Shown piece after piece: positions 10,850 through 63,113 of a stretch of DNA of 64,000 nt; within the stretch, counting starts at the first letter, position 1; each line of letters begins with the position of its first letter. The stretch is from Chaetoderma sp. LZ-2023a (Eukaryota; Mollusca; Caudofoveata; Chaetodermatida; Chaetodermatidae). The translations under genes were made by a program, and so were the position numbers. The notes under the pieces are model-generated. The model saw nothing but the letters and a program-made list of their open reading frames with translations. It was not told the origin of the DNA and did not search any database. The stretch lies in contig CM067370.1 in NCBI GenBank assembly GCA_034401795.1, forward strand, positions 52,476,380-52,540,379, written 5' to 3'.

Positions 10850-11146
10850 TTACTTATACGTTACTCCCAGTAATCGAGTCATGCAGGCGCCCGAGAATAT
10901 GTAATCCTTAGTCTTTACAGTGTCACCCTCCAGATCTGTAGTTAGTTTAAGTTCTTCAATGGTAGCAGTAATGTATAATCCGTCCGACATTAACCTTGAG
11001 TTAACGTTTACACCGCTGCTTAGAGTTTTGACTATTTCAAACAAAACATCTTCATCAACCATTAACCTTAAGTTGACCCTGGAGCCGGAGAGTAACGGCG
11101 CATTATTGCATAGTCCGATTTGTCTCTGCCCATAATCGAGCGACAC
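10850..11146 (-). CDS. Hypothetical protein, first ORF of the minus-strand cluster
   Basis: An open frame of about 98 codons; the most 5' in-frame position shown is a GTG, so the true start could be an internal ATG or lie upstream through splicing. It is predicted to be mostly beta/mixed (RVNLRLMVDEDVLFEIV, then NVNSRLMSDGLYITATIEEL); two parts look like internal repeats around R-L-M-x-D. Unidentified. A TATATAG-like sequence lies about 80 bp upstream (near 11227-11236 on the opposite strand), followed further up by the ~170-bp direct repeats. Confidence 0.4.
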   Translation of the reverse strand: MSLDYGQRQIGLCNNAPLLSGSRVNLRLMVDEDVLFEIVKTLSSGVNVNSRLMSDGLYITATIEELKLTTDLEGDTVKTKDYIFSGACMTRLLGVTYK

Positions 11147-11284
11147 GAATCAGCCATTAATCTAATGCTTACTAACTGATCTCTGGAATCTTTGGAGCTC
11201 ATCACGTCAACCACCGGGAGTCTTATCTATATATTTACGATCAGCTGTAGATTTCTTTTTTATCAATATTGCGTGGCTCATTGC

Positions 11285-11665
11285 ATGCCAGGAGGCACGT
11301 GATTTAACGAGGGGCCCGGGCTTCGCGATTGAATGAGTTCCCAGAGTCAGGAAAAGACAAGTCCAGACATGTAGCCTGTCAATCATCCTTAATTACCCTC
11401 ATTAACCCGTCTCACGCGTCATTACGCTAATTACCCCTAAACCATACTCATAGGATACCAGGAGGCACGTGATTTAACGCGGGGGCGGGGCTTTGCGATT
11501 GCCCGATTTTCCAGAGTCAGGAAAGGACGAGTCCAGACATGTAGCCTGTCAATCATCCTTATTTACGCTCATTAACCCTCGTCAATCATTATGCTAATTA
11601 CCCTTAAGCTCACCTCATTAGATGACAGACGTCACAGGATTTAATGAGGGGTATGGGCTTATGGT
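11285..11665. repeat. ~170-bp direct repeats upstream of the minus-strand cluster
   Basis: Two copies (about 11287-11450 and 11458-11625) share the phrase CCAGGAGGCACGTGATTTAA, a GC-box-like GGGGCGGGGC or variant, CCAGAGTCAGGAAA and CAGACATGTAGCCTGTCAAT. A third truncated, diverged copy starts near 11625. Each copy carries a CACGTG E-box. Placed 140-500 bp upstream of the first minus-strand ORF, they could be regulatory repeats or just a minisatellite. Confidence 0.8.
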
Positions 11666-13640
11666 CATCCCCTACATCTAACATCCAATCAAAATGACGG
11701 AAGGCTGGGGTCCGATTTTAACACTTTCAAAAGGCTCCAGGGAAAAAAAGGTGATAATGATGCAGATAAAGTTGGTTGCTCTGACACATTAACTACTTAA
11801 AAGGTGTGAAAATCTTACCCCAGCTCGCCGCTTCTCTAATACGATTCTTGTTTCAGCGACCAGAATGCTAGCCGCTTTGAACAGCGGTTTTAGTACATAA
11901 GAATACTGGTACGCATACAATACAAATGTATGCTGCTATCCTATTATGCCACTGAAAACAAAAGATGGCTATTTGAATTTGGAAATTTAGTCCAAATTTT
12001 AACGAGAGTGCATAATTAGGTGAACACGAGCTTGCAGCTGATAGCGAAAACGCTATTTAAAGGAAACCGTCTGTCTGTTTTCCGACCGACGAACACTCAT
12101 GGACATTACCGAATTCTAAGAAAATTTGGATTCTGACATCATCGTTAGCCAAACAAAGGGCTTGTAAGCTTTCGGTTAAGCAATAAAAGATGGCGGCAAA
12201 TCTGATTGCTACGGACTCGGTTAACCTGTTATGATGAATTGTCAAAATGTATGTCACACGTTCCATCACGTATCAAACCTCATTCTCGCACGTAGTTTTT
12301 GTGCGTGTGAAATAAAACGGGACATAAATCGGTTCTATCTGAAACAATTGAAGCAATGGTTGTATTTCACTTGCACCACCTTAGTGCATGCCAACTCACA
12401 ACCACTACATCCGCCCTTCACCACTGATAAAATGTATGGGCCTATGTGCTCATGTTAGCGCAAGCGCGCATGTGTGAGTGTATGGGTGTGTGCGTATGGC
12501 GCATAGTCAAATCATAAGTTTAAACGGCTTGTATGCCTTTATGTTGGTATTCGGATGCCAAATATGAACAGCCATCTTCTGTCTCATTTATAAAATAAGC
12601 ATATGCACCCATTATGTATAGCAAATCGACTGCATTTGCCTGATTAAATAAAGGCCTATCATATAAGTCATTATTTCGCCGACTCCCATGCCAATCGATG
12701 CATTATGTGTATATAGATTGATGCTAGCGTGTTGCAACTTCGTCCGTGCGTATGTGCGTACGTGCGAATACCATAATCTTGAATAAAACAGCCATAATTT
12801 GTAAATGTGGTTGTGTGGAAAATGTATCGCAATTAGTGTCAGGGAATAGCAATGCACATGCGCTGCAATAATTAACAGCAACTGTAAAAAATGGAAGTGG
12901 CGTTTAACGCGTCATTTATGTAATATAGTATAACCTTGTCACCAATGTAGCGGAATGTTAAAACAGAACGTTGGGTGAGCTGACACGTTACAATGTCCTG
13001 CTTTATACGACCGGTTCGGTCACGAACCGGATCGCCGCTATATTGGGTCACAGACGCGGTACAAAGTTACCACATATTCTATAAGTGATGAAATGTAGCT
13101 ATGTACTACACTATACGTACACATTCAAGATATAAAGGTACACCATTTTATAAATACGAAATTGATAAATGCGATGCATATCTTAAATATCTCTAAAAGA
13201 TTATCAAAGACGATATAAGAAAATACAATGATCTCTTAAACATATTCATATATGTACAAGATGATGTCTCAATCTTAAGGGACATACCATGTTAACCCTT
13301 TCCTTCTTTTCTAATCGCACCAAGATGGTCTCCAAGATATGGGTGGTGGAGAAGACAGATGCATCAGATTCATGGCGTCTGATACATCCCACGTTCTACA
13401 AAGTGTATATATATATACATGAGGCACCCGCTATTCCATTCACACCCTCACGTGTTCGCTTGACTACTTACGTACAAGTTTTTATTGCTTATTGGCTATC
13501 ACAATATGTCGAGAGGCCGAGTACACGTACCATTGACGACATCTCCTAAGGGCTGGAATAGTTTATGTGAACATCCTTTTACGCCGTGCTAAGTTATAGG
13601 TCCACCTTTGACAGTTCACTCACCGAATACCACGCCAGTA
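11666..13640. other. Intergenic, nothing recognised
   Basis: Several short frames (for example 13289-13549 plus and 12612-12881 minus) have no recognisable motif, and I do not support them as genes. A small perfect palindrome CCGGTTCG/CGAACCGG lies near 13011-13030. Confidence 0.4.
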
Positions 13641-13650
13641 AATTATACAT

Positions 13651-15290
13651 ATGGTTAATCAGGGGTCAAATGATCATATGAAGGTTATCAGATCAAATGC
13701 GAATTGTTTAATCAAAAAGCATCGACCTGAATACATAGGACTGGTTAAGGTAGATGATGCTGAAGAGTCTGCTATGCTGGATATGTTCACGGATAAGATT
13801 GTCTTGGAGTGTAACGCCTTCCCTCGATCACAGGGCTATGATATTATTAAGCTTAGAAGGTCCAAGACAATAGAAAGCACTAATGCTGCAATTTTATGTT
13901 TTGTATCTGGTTTGGTTTCAAATGGAGAAACTAGCAGAACGTCTACTACACTAGCAGTCACATAATAAAATTATAAATCAAACCACATTGGGTCTAGCAT
14001 TGGAGTTACATCACGGATTTGGATCAAAAGATCTAATAACATTGTTACATGATTATGGAGTCACATATGATGAGGTCTTCAGGTTTAGAACGGCAGTGGT
14101 CATAGGCACAGGGAAGCAACAATACCCATCTTGAGGGGTGAAGAGAAATGGAGGGAAGCTTGGATCTTAGTTGGATAACCTGAACATCTTCACACCAAAT
14201 GGCTGCAGGCGAACTCATGCCTTAATCATAGAGGTGACCAGCAGGTTTCTATAATCCCATACACTCTAAGGTACACATGCACAAGTGGTCACCATGGAGA
14301 CCATAAAGAAGGGAATGAACATAGAAGTAAAACCGGTATATGACTTGAATAAGCTATACACTCATGGAAGGTTACTTGTAATATCACAGAGGTGAGATTC
14401 ACTCCGGAGAGCATCAATGTGCTTTGAACTTGCACCACTTCCATCTGTTATCTTTGATGATTGTGGCTCTCAGAGAAAAAGTCACAAATGTTAATGCATG
14501 TACGTAGGAGTACTGTATTCTGCGCTGCACTAGTAGAAATATCCTAGAGCTGCAATCAGTCCTTCTTCGCATTTGGCCACTGTCTCTTGACCTAAGCTAA
14601 AGTCATTAGCTTCCTCAAGTCCATTCTTGATCTGAGTATACCGAGTCCTGTTCACTTGAGGTAACGTCGTAGCGTAAGTAACAGAGGTATACAATGCTGT
14701 CCTCTCCTGACTTTATATTTGCTGGCTCCCAGTAGGGCGCGTTCCAAGGCAGATTTTGCCACAGCTGCCATGATGAAGCATGGGTTGGTCTGGAGGTACT
14801 TGAAGAACAAGGGGCAAATCTTCGTGATGTTATCTCAGCTGGACGTGGAGGTGGAAGTATGATGTACAAGGAAAAGGTATCAATGATTTCCATAAACTAA
14901 CTAAGGCACATCTTCATCAGTAAAAGAAACACTCTCAAGATCAAGAGTCTGCTTCCTACTGATTCTCCCATGGATGCGCGCATCAAGCGAGCACGCCTTC
15001 ACAATCTATGTTGAGGAAAGCTGCACCGGATGTGAATATAGAAGGTTTTCGATGGAACATTATTGATGGTATACACAACCCCTTGCATCGGAGTGGCCAC
15101 CAGAGTTTATGAACGTGGGGTTGGAGGGGGCGGGGGTCTGTTGTGGCCATGTAGATATAGTGCTCAAAACGCCTGACCTATGACTAATTGCTCATGTCAG
15201 ACAGCTGCAATAATCCTCACACTAAACATGAAGAAAATGAATCAGAGGGTGAAGACGAGGATAGTGAGAAACAGTGACGCCTCAGATTAT
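13651..15290 (+). pseudogene. Decayed repeat-family protein (Cys-rich C-terminus)
   Basis: Blocks in successive frames appear in the same order as a large uncharacterised protein family I recall from many mollusc and cnidarian genomes. First is an ORF at 13651-13965 (KVDDAEESAMLDMFTDKIVL, then a Ser/Thr-rich part). Next is a frame at about 13990-14100 with LELHHGFGSKDLITLLHDYG and VTYDEVFRF, then about 14165-14245 with LDNLNIFTPNGCRRTHA. Last is a Cys-containing acidic tail near 15180-15280 (CSCQTA, then an Asn-Pro-His start and EESEGEDEDSE-type residues in a shifted frame). Numerous stops and frame changes make this a dead copy. The family is repeat-associated and of unknown biochemical role; identification is moderate. 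Confidence 0.45.
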
Positions 15291-15299
15291 GATATATCA

Positions 15300-16140
15300 C
15301 ATTTACACTTAAGAAATATTTTCACTGAATGCAGTACACAGGGTTTTACAATTGTTTCAGTGTGTGAATTGGCACATAATAGTTATGTAAAAAACGGCAC
15401 TTCAAAATATATAGTTTCACCTCACAATAAACGTAAGAGCAGAATTTGGTATTTATTCAAATTAATTGAAATCTAAACTTTACTGCCAAGCTTCTCTATA
15501 ACGGGCACTGTATGGGCCACCAAAATATGCTCACTACAGACAGTGTTGTTTATGACAACTCATTCACTAAAGTAAATAGCTTTTGAACCCCAAAAATGGC
15601 ACAGTGCATTAAGACTGGTACTCGTACAATCACGCATTTTAAAGATAGACCATTTTGACACCAAAGGTATGTGCCTACTATAGACAGGTTTTAATTGTAT
15701 TTTAAAATATCTCTAAGTAATTCATCAATAACAATGGGCAATTTGCAATCTTATTCAGTTTATAAATCCTGAATTACTGAATTCAGATTATAATCTTAGT
15801 TTAATCACAAATTAGCGTTTAATCTGATTTTGATCTTCTGCCTGTTTGAATGATCGTTTGACCTCTAGGGACCTAGAGGTACAGTGTATTACCAAAATGC
15901 TATTTACTTGTTTTACTACACAGCTCATATAATTCAGATGACATCTACATTATAAATAAAGGAGCATACCTGATGAAATGGTGCTTAACTTTATTTCCCC
16001 TACACCTGTAAACTAGGTGTTTGTAAGAGCCATATGGGGTATTTTAAAAATAACTGATTAAAAAAATGCTTAATGATGAGAACGTCACCTCATGCAGTTT
16101 CTGATTCGGGACATCCTAAATGACCGACAAAACATAATAA
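15300..16140. other. Intergenic, nothing recognised
   Basis: AT-rich DNA without convincing coding capacity or recognised repeats. Confidence 0.4.
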
Positions 16141-16154
16141 AAATGTATGGTACT

Positions 16155-16440
16155 CTACTTCAACGTACCACACCGCAACCACATCCGCACCAGCGCTGGA
16201 CACCAGTGGCCAGACAACATAATTTCCAATGATGTACTATACAAGATGTGTAATACCAGAATACCAGAAGATACATCAGCACAAAGAGACTTGGAATTCG
16301 CGCTACTGGGAGCCAGCAAATAAGAAGCCAGGCGAGGACGCCATTGCATAAATCGGTTAAGCGTGCTGCGAGATAAACTCAAGAAAGCAGGATTCGGTAC
16401 ACACAGATCGAGAATGGACATGAGGTCAGATATTTTGAGA
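16155..16440 (+). pseudogene. LINE reverse-transcriptase C-terminal fragment
   Basis: This stretch is closely related in DNA to the downstream part of the three LINE remnants at 29.7, 33.5 and 37.3 kb: shared phrases include CACCGCAACCACATCCGCAC-type text, TGGCCAGACA, ACAAGATGTGTAATACC and CAGGCGAGGACGCCATTGCA. In translation this is the region after the RT domain (rWPD...ISN...LY...RR+GRH). Stops interrupt every frame. It is a dead non-LTR retrotransposon tail of the same family. Confidence 0.75.
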
Positions 16441-16449
16441 AAAAGCTGC

Positions 16450-17850
16450 CTTCGTCAAGACGATAGCCCATTGCACGTGTTTTCAGTTGGAGAAGTTCGC
16501 CCACCTCATATGTAGGCCAACCTAAGGCGTTGCAATGATGATGACACTGTTTAGACTAACAGTGACTAAAACTACAAAATAATTGATGTATAATAAACAT
16601 CGTATTGCATAAGAACATGGTTAATATATCGCATTTGGAGTGTATTTGTTGTAAAGGAATGTAAGAAGACGTTTTCTACTCTGTATCTAGTATACGTGCT
16701 ACACCTCAGGGTTACGGAAGCTTATTGAGGATTCCGTTCGGAAGCAATGACAAGGGTACGTAATTAAAGTATCTTCGTATCTTTCGTCTCTATCACAATA
16801 TTCACATTATAAAACCACGGCACAATGGCTGGTCCCACTATGGTGAAACACATATGTCAATCACTGTATATGCATCCCATCGTACCGGAATATATTCTAC
16901 CATGCATCATCCGTTAGTTCCTTTACAACGGCCTTCAGGCGTTTAGACATTTTATTGTTTTATTGAAAAAGTACTTGACAAAATTATTATTTCTCTATTC
17001 GATAAATATCAATAAAATCAACGATGTGTGGATATATTCTGCGAAGTTGAAAGCAGAGAATACGTTATGGCTATAGACCTGTTAGACCGCAATCGGTTGA
17101 ATTTGTTTGTTATTTATTGACATACTGCACGCATGGTAATCGTCATAGGTAGGTATAAAGGACGCGACGCGACGCTTGCTCACGCGCATTTGAAAGACGT
17201 GTACAAGGCCAGTGACTTGCGTATCATAAATCTGAAATAATAGGTAAGATAGATGTTGTTCTTATGTATCTTCTTCTTCTTCTTCTTCTTCTTCTTCTTC
17301 TTCTTTTTCTTCTTCTTCTTTGTCTTCTTCTTTATCCATTCTTGTCATTTGTCCGCCTCCTACTCCTCCTCCTCCTCCGCCTCCTCGTCCTCCTCCTCCT
17401 CATCCGCTTCCTTTCCCTTCCACTTATTCTTCTGTTTCGTCTTCATAATAATTATATATACTGGGTTTCTCCTGCTCTCAACACCGTTCTAAATTTGAGT
17501 CCAATTACGACATCGCCTGACTAAATGGCTTTTTTAAGACGTTAAAATGGTTACGTCTATAGCCCATGACCCACCAACGTCGTCTTGAGGGGAAACAGCA
17601 GTCAGACGCACTAGGGCCGTGTTAGAGCGTTACTCCAGAGGAACGCTGATGCGCTCTATGTCTGAACGCGGTACTTCGATACATTCGCCGGTATAGTTGA
17701 TTTGAAGAGAATCGGTGGATTAAGTGATTCGAAATAGTTGCTGCTACGTCAATCTACCATACAACGACAATGCATTCCGTACCCACACCGATGGGGATGT
17801 GGTGGAGTCGCGCGTTCCTTACCAAAAATTTCACAGGCTCTGCCATGACG
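16450..17850. other. Intergenic with (CTT)n/(CTC)n tract
   Basis: A (CTT)n microsatellite lies near 17268-17335 and grades into CTCCTCCTC text to about 17410. Leu-rich or Phe-rich frames over it are artefacts. Otherwise nothing recognised. Confidence 0.5.
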
Positions 17851-17962
17851 GTCCCTGATCAACCAATGGATGAATCCAGTTTTAGCCATCTCTAGCTAAT
17901 CGCCGATCGATATAAACCTGAATTCCATGACTCGCAAATTCCAGAAAACTATACAGGTAAGC

Positions 17963-18036
17963 TGGTGAATACTTTACAACTAATTTGACTGGGTACTGTT
18001 GCTGCCTATCCAGTCAAATTAGTTTCATAATATTCA
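17963..18036. repeat. Dispersed AATATTTTGAA hairpin core (copy 2)
   Basis: AACTAATTTGACTGGGTACT and its complement CCAGTCAAATTAGTTTCATA face each other across a GTTGCTGCC loop. Confidence 0.85.
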
Positions 18037-18495
18037 AGAGAATGGTTACAAAATAGTGAAGATACAATTCGTACAGCTGATGGCCTATTACGCGTTTATG
18101 ACAGAATTAATTACATGATTCATGACTTAGTTGATTATGACGTCAGCATACACCTGACGGAGTCGATTATGACGTCATATGATTGATCGATAGACTTATT
18201 CATATATTGGCTACTTCCTTTATGATCCCGATCTTTCCGAGATGTTTCTCTCGATTAAAAATGTGCTAATATGAAAGGAAACCAGTTACTGAGTTTTATG
18301 TAGGATTAACTGTTTCGAGAGACAGCTGTGAACACGATGGGAAGGATTTTGTATCCAGAATCCAATATACATGTCATTTGATCGCTGAATATATAGTTAG
18401 CTCTTGTGTTTGATTTCTTGTTTCAAAATACAATGTAAACTGAAGATTTATATATGTCAACAATGTAAGCCATTGTATTTACGTGAAGTTGTATG

Positions 18496-18496
18496 T

Positions 18497-18562
<66 letters not shown>
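18496..18562. repeat. (CAG)n microsatellite
   Basis: About 22 uninterrupted CAG triplets followed by degenerate CAGCAACAACAGCAGCGG text. Frames of poly-Ser, Cys or Leu across it start outside any recognisable gene and are artefacts. Confidence 0.95.
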
Positions 18563-18563
<1 letters not shown>

Positions 18564-19189
18564 ACAGCAGCAACAACAGCAGCGGCGGCAGCAACGGCAA
18601 CAGCAGATCGAAGTGAAATCCAAGTATACAGGAGCAATTATATTTCTTGTGACAATAATTGAGACAAACTGGATCCGTACCTTCTACGGCCGAACTGCGA
18701 CAAGATGGACATACCATCATTCAAACAGACAGATATGAAAATACCCTATCCCACATTCTGATGAGACATATAGATTTATTGTAGACACGAAGTAAATCGA
18801 AGTGGTCCTTTAGATGCCCGTGATAATGACTGGCTTGATTTATGTTGCTACTGAAGTTTATCTGATCATGGCGCGGAAGCTTTGATTGATTAACTGATTG
18901 ATTGTTATAGTTGATCGCTTCCTGAGTAGATGAAGAACATTATATCTCGACAGCGCTAGCAAATTGAAATTCATGCAGTGGTACTTCAGTCATAAGAATG
19001 GACCCTTACACGGTATTCATACATCATATGCCGTCATAATCAACTACGTCGCGTATATAATGACATCACAATCAATGGCGTCATTGTGACGTCATGAATG
19101 ACTTAGATAAGTACATCACGAACTCATAGTTGAAGACGGACTATGCGTTGGTGTACGAATTGTATGTCTTTACTATTTAATAAATAGCA

Positions 19190-19261
19190 TGTTGAATATT
19201 TTAAAACTAATTTGACTGGGCGCTGTTGCTGCCAGGCAAATTAGTTACAAAATATTCAACA
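19190..19261. repeat. Dispersed AATATTTTGAA hairpin core (copy 3)
   Basis: GTTGAATATTTTAAAACTAA and its complementary TTAGTTACAAAATATTCAAC flank a GCTGTTGCTGCC loop. Confidence 0.85.
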
Positions 19262-19790
19262 ACTAAACTGCATAGTTTTTCAGGAAATTGATAGTCCGGG
19301 CATTCGGGGATCGATAAATCCCAACACGGCGAAGTGTGGGTGGTGCTTAGCTAGTGATGGGCGTGACAGGCTAAAACTGAAATGGTCCATTTTATACCGT
19401 TTAAAAATGAGTTTCACATTGTGCGTGCTAGGCTAACATCAACATGCGACTGATACTTCAAGTAAAGAAACATCGCAATGACAAACACCTTTGTCGCTTC
19501 GCCCCAGCGCCTATTTCATACCATGTCGTGTGTCACTCTGACACAGTGTATAATCTCCCAGTCATACTGGGGCATATATTAAACTACAACTGACTTTAAA
19601 TCTTAAAATAAGAACATGTTGCAATATCTTGGTCTCCCTACTTAGCAAAGATGTCTACAAATAACAATCTACCTGCCCAGTTTATCCATCCATCATCTGA
19701 CGTCAGTATGACGTCATAAACAAGAATGCGTAATTGGCGACAGACTAAGCGTTGGTGTACGAATGTATATCTTTACTATTTTATTAACAT

Positions 19791-19857
19791 GCTGTTAAAG
19801 ATTTTGAAACTAATTTGACTGGGTACCTAGACAAATTAGTTTCAAAATATTCAACAG
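19791..19857. repeat. Dispersed AATATTTTGAA hairpin core (copy 4)
   Basis: CTGTTAAAGATTTTGAAACT pairs imperfectly with AGTTTCAAAATATTCAACAG. The flanks again carry TACGAATGTATATCTTTAC on the left and TGCATAGTTTACTGG on the right, and TGACGTCAGTATGACGTCAT lies ~90 bp to the left, defining a family module longer than the hairpin. Confidence 0.85.
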
Positions 19858-19869
19858 CTCACCTGCATA

Positions 19870-21480
19870 GTTTACTGGAATTTGATAGCCAGCGAGTAGT
19901 TCTTCGATCTTGATGTACTTTTACTTACCCATCTTACCGCTTCAAACCGAGCTCTAGTTTCCACATGGTATATAAATTTTACTAATCCATTTGATTTTCT
20001 CGGTATGAAAGCCAAGTATTCTCATTTTCATTACAACATTTACAAATTGACTAATTGACTGCCATTACGAATGTGATGACGGTATCTCCTCATGGGCCCC
20101 GATTTCCATCGAATCTGTATTGAGCTCTATCAGTTCAAAAATACCGAGACTTGCCGGTGTTGGAACCAAAATCTTGTATTCCTCCGCACATGTTTGCACA
20201 GCAATAGTTAGCACATATAGGACAATGGCAGCTTTAGTATTTACCTCGCCAACTGTCCTTTTAATAGGAAATAGCCATATACCTATGCAGCACAACAGTG
20301 TAAAGTGGTATGGGTGTCCAAATAGATAAAGACTCCTGGCCCACCATAAACCATGCCATCTACTGGTTTAAATACATATCGAAGAGTCATAGTAATAAAG
20401 TTGTCTGCCATTGTTTAATGGTTCTGAGACCAGGATTAATCTATCGCCAGATTATTGTCCCAGTCAAAGCTCTTATCTATGCAGAATGAATACTGACTTA
20501 CATCTCCGTTCTCTAATGTGAAGCTATTAATCCTGCCCGATACAGTAATGGCCACGTATATCGAAGGCGTTTAACACAACAAACACAAATGGGCATGTGC
20601 CAGGTTCTCGCATGCCTGCTGCCCGATCTTCTCTCAGTATCGATTATTCTCACCATAAACCGATACACGAGGACATGGATTGGTGAGACAGCCTCATGGA
20701 TATGCACTGGGTTAGCTCACCGCTTCTCAGTCCTGCCTAAGGCTAAGCCAGGGGAATGGGTGACAGCTTTAACTCAGCCCTCCCAGCCCTGTAACATGGA
20801 CATCGATTGGACTATTTTCCCGACATTGAGGTGGCATAAATACGGAGGAACGACATGGCAATGTGTGTCTTTCAACAACGGCATTGGTATAATGACTGGG
20901 TCAAACTTCTTCATCAAGAGCCGTTATTTGTAACATTTTGCCAACACTACCTGGCTGCTCTCTGAATCACTATGCATTTTCTCGCAGGTGGAACAACCGT
21001 AATGGAATCTACAGTCAAAACCGTACATGCTTTCACTCAACAATAACCGTAATATATTAGACGACAGTTGAGTGAGTCCGGAATCGGTTGCATGACAATA
21101 CACCAGCTTTGACAATGGCAACCCGTGTCGGAGTGGTCACAAACTCATACACTAATCGCTTTCGCAATGGCAAGTGAACACACATCCCATCAATGTAATC
21201 GTTGCGAACCAATAGCCAATGAACTGTAGATCGCCTACAAACCTGATCACTTAAGTCAGGTACACAGGCGAATCATTGCCCGATTCGGTCCACAAATTCC
21301 CGAATTCGCGCATAATATATTTGGCACATGCAGGCGGCATGGGAATCATCGGACCTCTTAGAATCGGCCATTGTCACCAGAGTCGTCGTCATCGTCGTCG
21401 TCTCTAGCTAAGCTCCACCCAAGCTGTGTCTGTATTGGAATCGATCGACCTCTGCATTCTCAGAATCTCAATTACCAGAA
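19870..21480. other. Intergenic, nothing recognised
   Basis: Open frames up to 114 codons (20589-20933 plus) lack a recognisable domain, and codon context does not distinguish them from chance. A short (CGT)n run occurs near 21385. Confidence 0.4.
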
Positions 21481-21495
21481 AACTCTACATTTAAG

Positions 21496-21581
21496 CTGTT
21501 GAATATTTTGAACTAATTTGACTAGCTAGTGTTACTACGTATGGCAGCAATAGAGCCCAGTTACATTAGTTTCAAAATATT
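21496..21581. repeat. Dispersed AATATTTTGAA hairpin core (copy 5)
   Basis: GCTGTTGAATATTTTGAACT is followed by CATTAGTTTCAAAATATTAT across a loop with GTATGGCAGCAATAG. The right flank carries ACTTCGTACAACTTGACGGA, as in copies 2 and 12. Confidence 0.8.
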
Positions 21582-21599
21582 ATGCAGAATGTTTATTAA

Positions 21600-22569
21600 A
21601 TCGCAAAGATCTACACTTCGTACAACTTGACGGACTATTAAACGTTTATACCGGGCTAAATCACGTAATTCATGACGTAATTGATTATGAAGTCAGCCTA
21701 CATATGGCACAGTTGATAATGAAGTTATATACTTGTTCAATACACTAGATTCATCAGTTCACTTGTTAGTGTCGCCATATGTCTTAAACCCCGTACCGGT
21801 AGTTCGCTATACTGGTACAATGGTTCAAACAGGGTAACCGAGTAGCGAGACCTGGTGTGGATCCGGCTCCATTGAATTTGGCGAATATGGTTATGAACAA
21901 GAACAGGTGAACTTTATACAGCCAGATACTCATTTCCTCAAACAGTGTTCAGCCCGATGACCTATGTGATAGAAGATACTTGTTTCATATACACGACTGT
22001 CTTATGCTATCTCTGGTTGCCTGGTCAGTAAGAGATCATTCCTTCGACCTTTAAAACAAGAAACGATTAGAATTATTCTCGAGTATGTACGCGCTACGGT
22101 GTGAGTCCTGGGTTGTTGCAGTTGATATTTAGAAAGATGGCTCGAGGCTATAAGTTAGACGCCCAGAATAAAATAGGAACTATCTATGCAACGGCTACTT
22201 AGTGGGTTGGGGGATGTGCAGAGGTTTGAGACACGGAGGCGGTATAATACTGGTTCAGATCAATTGCCAGTAGGAAGGATTTAGAAATAGTGAGGAACCG
22301 GATGGCATTAGAATATTGTTAGTAAGTCAATTCTCCCTGGTGTCTCTGCCAATTAGTTGCTTCCGTTATTTATCTTATTCGTTAAGGCGCGCGGCAGTTA
22401 TAACACGCCACATATTTAGGGAGCATTGTATTTTATAAGTCATCTTGCGATTCAGATAAGGTCAAATCCATACATTCGAAATGCGGTACTCCACAAGACT
22501 CACATAGCTTTACTTGGATATAAAACACTTGATACACCTATAAAACTATATTTTTCTTTTTAATTTTAG
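21600..22569. other. Upstream region of the Pif-like gene; no promoter identified
   Basis: The first coding exon is preceded by an acceptor-like TTTTTAATTTTAG, so the transcription start and a 5' untranslated exon probably lie further upstream, possibly in this interval. I see no unambiguous TATA/initiator pair. Confidence 0.4.
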
Positions 22570-22597
22570 GATTACCAGTGAACACGTGGCAACAACT

Positions 22598-63113
<40,516 letters not shown>

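Larger units (their letters stand above)
17860..19390. repeat. ~1.5-kb foldback of two oppositely oriented dispersed repeats
   Basis: The left copy (about 17870-18190) contains TCCAGAAAACTATACAGGTA, the hairpin core 17963-18036, ACAATTCGTACAG and TGACGTCA-type repeats. The right copy (about 19020-19390) has the same modules in reverse order and complement (TGACGTCAT repeats, TACGAATTGTATGTCTTTAC, hairpin core, ACTGCATAGTTTTTCAGG). The ~0.8-kb centre includes the CAG microsatellite. It is either one large foldback element or two independent inverted insertions of one family. Confidence 0.7.

Noticed and set aside
20589-20933. 114-codon plus-strand open frame
   Set aside because: No recognisable domain, signal or splice context; compatible with chance in this length of DNA.
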